Positions 58,614 to 64,000 of a DNA stretch of 64,000 bases are shown piece after piece (position 1 is the first letter of the stretch; the number at the start of each line of letters is the position of its first letter). A model generated the notes under the pieces. It did not search any database and had not been told where the DNA came from. It worked only from the letters and a program-made list of their open reading frames with translations. This DNA comes from Lepidodermella squamata (Eukaryota > Gastrotricha): the NCBI GenBank assembly GCA_047495785.1, contig JBLDXI010000025.1:1550001-1614000 (forward strand), given 5' to 3'. The position numbers were made by a program, and so were the translations under genes.

Positions 58614-60579
58614 TCAAATTGTTGACGTTCCCATCTTCGTCAGATTTTTTTGGTTCGGCGAGTAGGTGAAGATAACAACAGGTGTTATAATGGTCATTGC
58701 AGCGTACAGTATCATGTTGATCCTCTCAAGAGTTTCCGCCATCAGGACCCACATATCGCGAGGACACAACACTGTTTCGCTTGAAACACTGTTGCGATCT
58801 GCACAGACTCCTACCGGCTTGTCTCCTTGAAATTCGGCAGTTACACTGGAAACCTGCTGCGATGACATCTTTTGATCGAATTGTTGAGAGATATCCAAAG
58901 TATCCGGCCTATTTTCAACTGGACGTTCCAAATTGCCCATCAATCGATGTAAAGCCGCTGCAAAGCTGCCACGTCGAGATGATGCAATCATCTTCTGCAT
59001 CTTCAATTGCTCCATTTCCGCGTTGGCTGACAGTACTTTTTGATGAAATCGTCGTGTGGATGAGTCGCAGTTAAGGAACAGCAGCGTCCCTACGTTTTGG
59101 CAAAAGGCGAAGAGCCATTCAGGAGGAGCATTCTAAAACTGGCAACTTAATTCGATCAAGTTTGAGTTTTTTCGACATCTCACCTTATTTAGATTACTCT
59201 GGCGGAGTAAAAAGAAGACCATACCTTCTCCTAACAAAGCTATGCTTCCAATGTAGCACATTTGCAAGTCTATAAACAGCGATAGTAAGGGAATGCTATC
59301 GGATGACTTCGGAATTTCTTCAAGGATAATGTCCTGATTAAGAAAAAGCTTATTCAGTTCATGGTGGGAAATATGAGAAATATTACTTGAAAAAACGTGT
59401 AGGCAAGAAGACACGTCAGAGACATGTGGACCTTGCTCACTTCGTGAATCTGCGAAAATGCAGACTTAAAGGTGAAGTGGTCAGAAAATCGCAAATAACT
59501 CACCGGCAGTATAAAAACGACAAGTTCGACTAAGGATATAATGATGCTGGGGAATACAATATTAACTTCGTAAAAGCGAGGCTTTCTGGCCAGGAGCAGC
59601 GAGAATACTGCCTGAATTAAAAAAAGATATGATTTGCTGTTTTTGATTGCCATCTTACCCTATGATACGTTTCTTTTGTTTCCGGGTCAATGTAGGACAC
59701 GATTTCGGACTTGTTCTCAATATTTTCCCAAATTTCGTTTTGCTTGAAATAATGAGGCACAAATTCGAAGGAATAGTTCAGTAGAGTTAATTGAAGCCGT
59801 TCAACTTGATGATAGATGCTTCCGAGCATGACTCGGCAAATCTGCAGTGAAAGTATCAAACAAGCCTGGAAATAGATGTGCAAACCTGTCTGTCGTAAGG
59901 AAATAGCGTAAGATCAATTTCGCATCGACCGGAAATTATGCCAGTCGGATACATTTCATGCATTCCAGTCGCCTTGATTGATACTTTCATCGGAGACACT
60001 TCCGCAAGCCGCTCTGACATATCTTCTTGCTCCTCTTTCGAGGAATCTCTAGATGAAATATCAATTATTTTCAATCAATTTGCACGAATTGGCCCACATA
60101 ATTTGATGACCGCCGGTAAGCCATGTTAAGTCCGGCAGCCAAACCTTTCTAGAATCAACCAGGAGCGTGCTGGTGCAGTTGATAGCCGGATTATCTTTCC
60201 AGCTGATAAATGCACTCTTCCACAGCTAAGGATTGGATATTTTAGTTAACCTGTGAGAAGAATTAACTACGAAACTTACAACAACTAGATAGCCGTGAAT
60301 TAAAATTGTCCTTTCGTGCTCATTCTGTAAAGAAATGTGTTATCATGGTGGATTCAATGTTAATATCTATCATACCACTCGTCTAAGACTGAACATTCGA
60401 AGCCGTAGTCCAACTTCAACTGGCATTCTAGAGTTATTTCGTGGCCTCATTAGCTTCCATTCTGATTCATTTTGAAAAACGTAGCTGTAAACATCATCTT
60501 CCGTTACATCACAATCGCCGAGCGATGGGGTGGATGCCATCAAGACGGGGACCAAAACGAGAATAATTTGATGGAGCAT
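58614..60579 (-). CDS. divergent Cys-loop ligand-gated ion channel subunit 2
   Basis: First exons 60579-60376 (signal peptide IILVLVPVLMASTPSLG) and 60324-60280, the same 45-nt microexon as in the neighbours (NEHERTILIHGYLVV). Then VWLPDLTWLTG, a Ser/Glu-rich insertion (DSSKEEQEDMSERL), and the Cys-loop C-EIDLTLFPYDRQI-C across an intron. M1 (NIVFPSIIISLVELVVFILP), M2 (KVHMSLTCLLAYTFFQ), M3 and M4 (ERINMILYAAMTIITPVVIF) are present; the last exon ends at 58614. Unlike subunits 1 and 3, an intron interrupts M2, between TFFQ and DIILEEIPKSS. The M3-M4 loop is short and carries SSRRGSFAAAL. No vicinal cysteines in loop C. Later junctions were followed only approximately. Confidence 0.78.
60280..60324 (-). 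other. 45-nt conserved microexon (subunit 2)
   Basis: Fifteen codons, NEHERTILIHGYLVV, flanked by TTACAG and GTAAGT in phase 0. The matching microexons are at 57720-57764 (subunit 1) and 62589-62633 (subunit 3). Confidence 0.85.
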
Positions 60580-61017
60580 TATTTCGACATGAAATTCTTA
60601 TGGCTACTAAGGCAAATAAAAGATACGCAAACAACAGATCATGCTGATAATTCCTTGCTGAACTGAGCCCAAATGAGAGGTGGCTATTGAATGTCCCAAC
60701 AATAAGAGGTCATTTACGCTCCGATTGATTTTCACAAATTAGTATGTCCTCTTGTATGTTCAAATTTGTGTGTTACGATTGCTGCTGGCGCTGAATATTA
60801 GGCAGAGAATTTTCTATATTTTAAGAAGGTCTCTTGATTTCCGAGTGTACCTCTAAAAGATTCGGTTGATTGAGCTCAAGTCTCTATTCCATTTTTCAAG
60901 GCCTCTGATTAAATCGCACACATTTATTTACACATAGACTGGACAATTATAAACAAATAATGTAAAAAATCATTAAATTCATGTTAGTGCAACGCCTCTA
61001 TCTAGACTGAGGCGATT
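60580..61017. other. intergenic between channel genes
   Basis: AT-rich, with no gene. It must hold the promoter of subunit 2 and the 3' end of subunit 3. Confidence 0.6.
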
Positions 61018-63066
61018 TTAAATTAGCGTACTGTTGCTTCTCTCGAGTATTCTCGCCGGCGGTAGGTAGGTAAACAAAATTGCTGGGGTGAGAAAGGTGG
61101 CCATCGCATACAGCCACATGTTGATACGCTCCAACACCTCGGCCACGTAAATCCACTGATCTTTCGGCGACAATTTGTGGATCGAAGCGTCGTCATCATT
61201 GCTATTGGCCGCATCGAAAACTTCGTCAGATGCTGTTATTGTAGGCTGAGGAGTTTGGTAGTTGTCCCATCGTGTGTTAACTTCTTTTGGCTCTGACTGA
61301 TCTAGCGAACCAAGGGGTGGCGCTTTGTTGCCGAAAATTGAGCGTAATACTGATCCAATGCTATTTTTGCGCCCGACTTGTGACCCACTGTTACGGTAGA
61401 CCACAAACACGCTGTTACTTCGAGACCTACGACGCCGGGCGGCCATGGCTTCGTAGTCTAGAAATAACGCAGCTCCCAGCCCTTCACAAATCGAGAGAAT
61501 CACAAAAGGTGGAGACTTCTGAAATAAAAATAGTTTGTTAGCGAACTGAAAGCTGTAAAGCCACGAACTTTGTTGAATCCAGCTTGCCGTAGTAGGAAAA
61601 ACACGATGCCTTCGCCAATGAGCGCGATAGTTCCGATGTAAAACATTTGAAGGTCGATGAAAAGGGACAGGAGAGGTATCTCTCGCGATGATTTCGGGAT
61701 TTCAGCCAATATCATGCTTTGGAAGAACGAGTATGCCAGTAAACACGTGAATGACATGTGAACTTTACTGACTTCTTGAATCTGAGAATCAAAGTTTCGA
61801 AAATTAACTGGAAATGCAATCAATATCTTTACCGGTAGAATGAAGACAACGAGTTCCACTACAGCTATGATAATACTTGGGATGATTATGTTGATATAAT
61901 AAAATAGCGTCTTGCGGCGAAGTAGCAGCGAGAAAGCGATCTAAAGAATACTTAATTATTTAATAAATTGAAATTAATATTAGTTGTTTACTCTGTCAAA
62001 AAGTAGTCCGTTATTCTCGTAAGGGTACGAAACAACTTGGGAGTAGTTGTCGGCGATTTCCCACAGTTCGCTCTCAATCCAGAGATTAGGAACTTGCACA
62101 AAAGGGTTTTTCAACAAGAATAGCATTTGCATTGTTGATGGATAATTCCAACTCTCGATTATTACTCGACAAATCTTAGAAAATTTGCTTGAACAATTTA
62201 TACGCAAGGGAATGGCTGTTATGAATTCAAACTTGTGAATCGAAAGGGAATAGCTTGAGATCAACCCGGCATTGTCCGAGAATGATCCCAGTAGGGTAGA
62301 CCTCAATCATGCCCGACTGCTTAATGCACGCCTTTGAAGTCAACATTACCGAGCTATCCCTATATAACATGGAGAGATTAAGTTAGCTTTTGGTTATTTT
62401 TAGAACATACGGTTTTTCCAAGCCACCAGTTAACCAAGTGATGTCTGGTAACCAAATCTGGTTGCTGTCAACTAAAATTTGGCTGATGCAGTTGTACGGA
62501 TGGAACATCTCCCATTCGAGGTACTCGTCCCACCACGACTAAGAATTTGATAAATTCATTATAACCCAACTTTAAGGCAGCATCTTACCAGAGTTAAGTA
62601 CCCATGCAAATACATGGTGCTCTCCCTTTCATTCTGATGAATCAATAAATTGAAATGTAGAAAATGCAGTAGAGAAAGATAATAACTAACAAACTCTCTA
62701 AGGCCCAGCATTTTAAGCCGAACGCCGACTCTAACAGTTTTTGAAGCATTCCTCCTCGGCCGCATTTTACTCCCCGGATGGCTGCGAAATATGAATTCGA
62801 AAACATTAGCCTCTGAAATCGGGTGACCTGTGATAATTGATAAATATCCATGATTTTCGGTCTAGTTAAATTCTCTTACTATGACACGTTAGGTTTGAAG
62901 GAATAGGAGTTGTCCGTGCAGCACTGATTTGAGGGAATCCTGTTGTAGTCGTCACATTTTCCGGCACAGTCGAGTTGGTATTATTCTGAAATTCGCATAT
63001 TACCGCGCTGAAAAGCAGTCTCAGCAAAATTATTATTTTAAGGTATTTAGCTGATTCTCGGCCCAT
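61018..63066 (-). CDS. divergent Cys-loop ligand-gated ion channel subunit 3
   Basis: Read exons 63066-62880 (signal peptide LKIIILLRLLFSAVIC, then Asn/Thr-rich NNTNSTVPENVTTTT with N-glycosylation sites), 62827-62691, and the microexon 62633-62589 (NERESTMYLHGYLTL). Further exons encode IWLPDITWLTG and the Cys-loop C-RVDLKLFPFDSQI-C, then NYPSTMQMLFLL. M1 lies near 61905-61850, M2-M3 in one exon (KVHMSFTCLLAYSFFQSMIL, FIDLQMFYIGTIALIGEGIV). A loop of about 100 residues with RRRRSRSNSVFVVYR and an acidic NSNDDDASIHKLSP precedes M4 (ERINMWLYAMATFLTPAILF). Stop at 61018. Same architecture and intron phases as subunit 1. Ligand unknown; no nicotinic vicinal Cys. Confidence 0.8.
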
Positions 63067-63443
63067 TTAAACAGATTTATTCAAGCTAGAGCCTAATCTG
63101 TAATTAAATGAATCCTGAAGTAATATTTGCGGTTTGATAGTGACCAGCCGTCATTTTACCGGTAGCATCTTGACAGCCGGATGAGTGGACTCGTGGGTAC
63201 CATTATGAGAGCCATCAGGTGTTAAGGCTATTTACAGTAGCTATCGAGCGATTTTGCGCTCTCATGGGAATAGCGTGCTTTTTCCGCTCCAGTAATTCCG
63301 ACTGATGACAGCCGAATGACAGATTTTAATTGCACTCAAAATAAAAGGAGAATTTTTGCGAAAAACAGGTCATCATTAAATAATTGCACCGACACGATAC
63401 TATGTTTCGTTATGAAGGATTAAAATTCATTGTGTAGCTAGAT
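63067..63443. other. intergenic between channel genes
   Basis: No gene recognised; it separates the start of subunit 3 from the stop of subunit 4. Confidence 0.6.
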
Positions 63444-64000
63444 TCAGACTTTCTTTCGAGGTAAAATTTTATCCTCGGGCAGAGTAAGGTACATGATGAA
63501 CGGCGTAAGAATCGTGGCTAAGAAATACAGCCACATGTTGATGCGCTCGACAACTTCCGCGACGTAGAGCCACTGATTCTTTGGTGGTAATTTTTCAGGG
63601 TCCACGTCTTTCGGGGCAGCTGGAGCCGGCTGTACACGAAAGTCGCTAGATGGGTCAGTTTTGGGCTCGTTTTCAGAAATTGTGAATACGTCAACAACTG
63701 ATACAGCTCCATCCCTCACGCTTCCGCATACCGTATTAGTACTCGAACTCTTCCTTCGGCGATTCACTGACTTCAGCAATTTTTTGTAGATACTCTTAGA
63801 TGTGTTGCTATTGTTGAAAGCTTCCATCTCGCGCTGAGACAGCAAAACACAACTCACGGCCTTGCAAAATGCAAACAGAGGTTTTGACGGTGACCTCTGA
63901 AACATAGTGTGAATGAAAGCTGGCTAGTATAAGGAATTGCATACTCGGTTGAAATTTGCATGCTTCAACGCCAGGATGACTAATCCTTCGCCCATTATTC
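63444..64000 (-). CDS. divergent Cys-loop ligand-gated ion channel subunit 4 (partial)
   Basis: Cut by the window end. Two exons are visible: 64000-63945, the end of M3 (MGEGLVILALKHANFNR), and 63896-63444. The second encodes an M3-M4 loop (RSPSKPLFAFCKAVSCVLLS, RRRKSSSTNTVCGS) and M4 (WLYVAEVVERINMWLYFLAT), ending ILPRKKV. The junction NFNR-RSPSKP parallels NLNK-NAPP in subunit 1. An ATG at 63905 lies just upstream of the acceptor and is not the true start. Confidence 0.75.

Overview
This is a eukaryotic, almost certainly invertebrate metazoan, window. Genes are split by GT-AG introns, many only about 45 to 55 bp long. The protein families are animal ones: Cys-loop ligand-gated channels, a peptide-receptor-like GPCR, class-C-like receptors, an EGF/propeller membrane protein and an SLC23 transporter. 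Compact introns and lineage-specific receptor expansions suggest an ecdysozoan such as a nematode or tardigrade. The phylum cannot be settled from sequence alone. Exon joins below were read by hand and checked for splice dinucleotides and for reading-frame closure.

Layout. 0.4-14.7 kb (minus strand): three tandem two-exon paralogues with a periplasmic-binding-protein-like ectodomain and a seven-helix region (orphan class-C-like receptors). A class-A GPCR lies between copies 1 and 2, and decayed receptor pieces lie nearby. 10.2-11.1 kb and 16.6-17.7 kb hold inverted-repeat, MITE-like elements. 18.5-29.6 kb (plus): an 11-exon gene for a secreted-then-anchored protein of about 1,722 residues, with GC-rich exons in AT-rich introns. 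30.4-32.5 kb (plus): a seven-exon GRDP/DUF1399-like membrane protein with a His/Gly/Cys tail. 32.6-34.6 kb (minus): a three-exon SLC23 nucleobase/ascorbate transporter. 35.2-36.2 kb: retrotransposon debris.

36.2-51.3 kb is a large imperfect palindrome. Its two arms converge on a spacer of about 0.38 kb. Each arm carries a gene for a secreted Pro/Ser-rich tandem-repeat protein. The left copy has a homogeneous 63/75-bp array of about 9.3 kb with nested higher-order repeats. The right copy has about nine units plus a distinct C-terminal tail that the left copy has lost. The right arm runs outward into an intact five-TIR, tail-anchored gene (50.6-53.7 kb, minus). The left arm keeps only the last part of that gene and breaks at a GAT microsatellite next to a LINE fragment.

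54-56 kb contains a small TA-flanked inverted-repeat element, a LINE 3' end and a broken LamG-like fragment. 56.1-64.0 kb (minus) is a tandem cluster of four divergent Cys-loop channel subunits, the last cut by the window edge. The standout items are the asymmetric palindrome with its exploded repeat gene, the five-TIR membrane protein, and the orphan receptor cluster with its gene-conversion tract.
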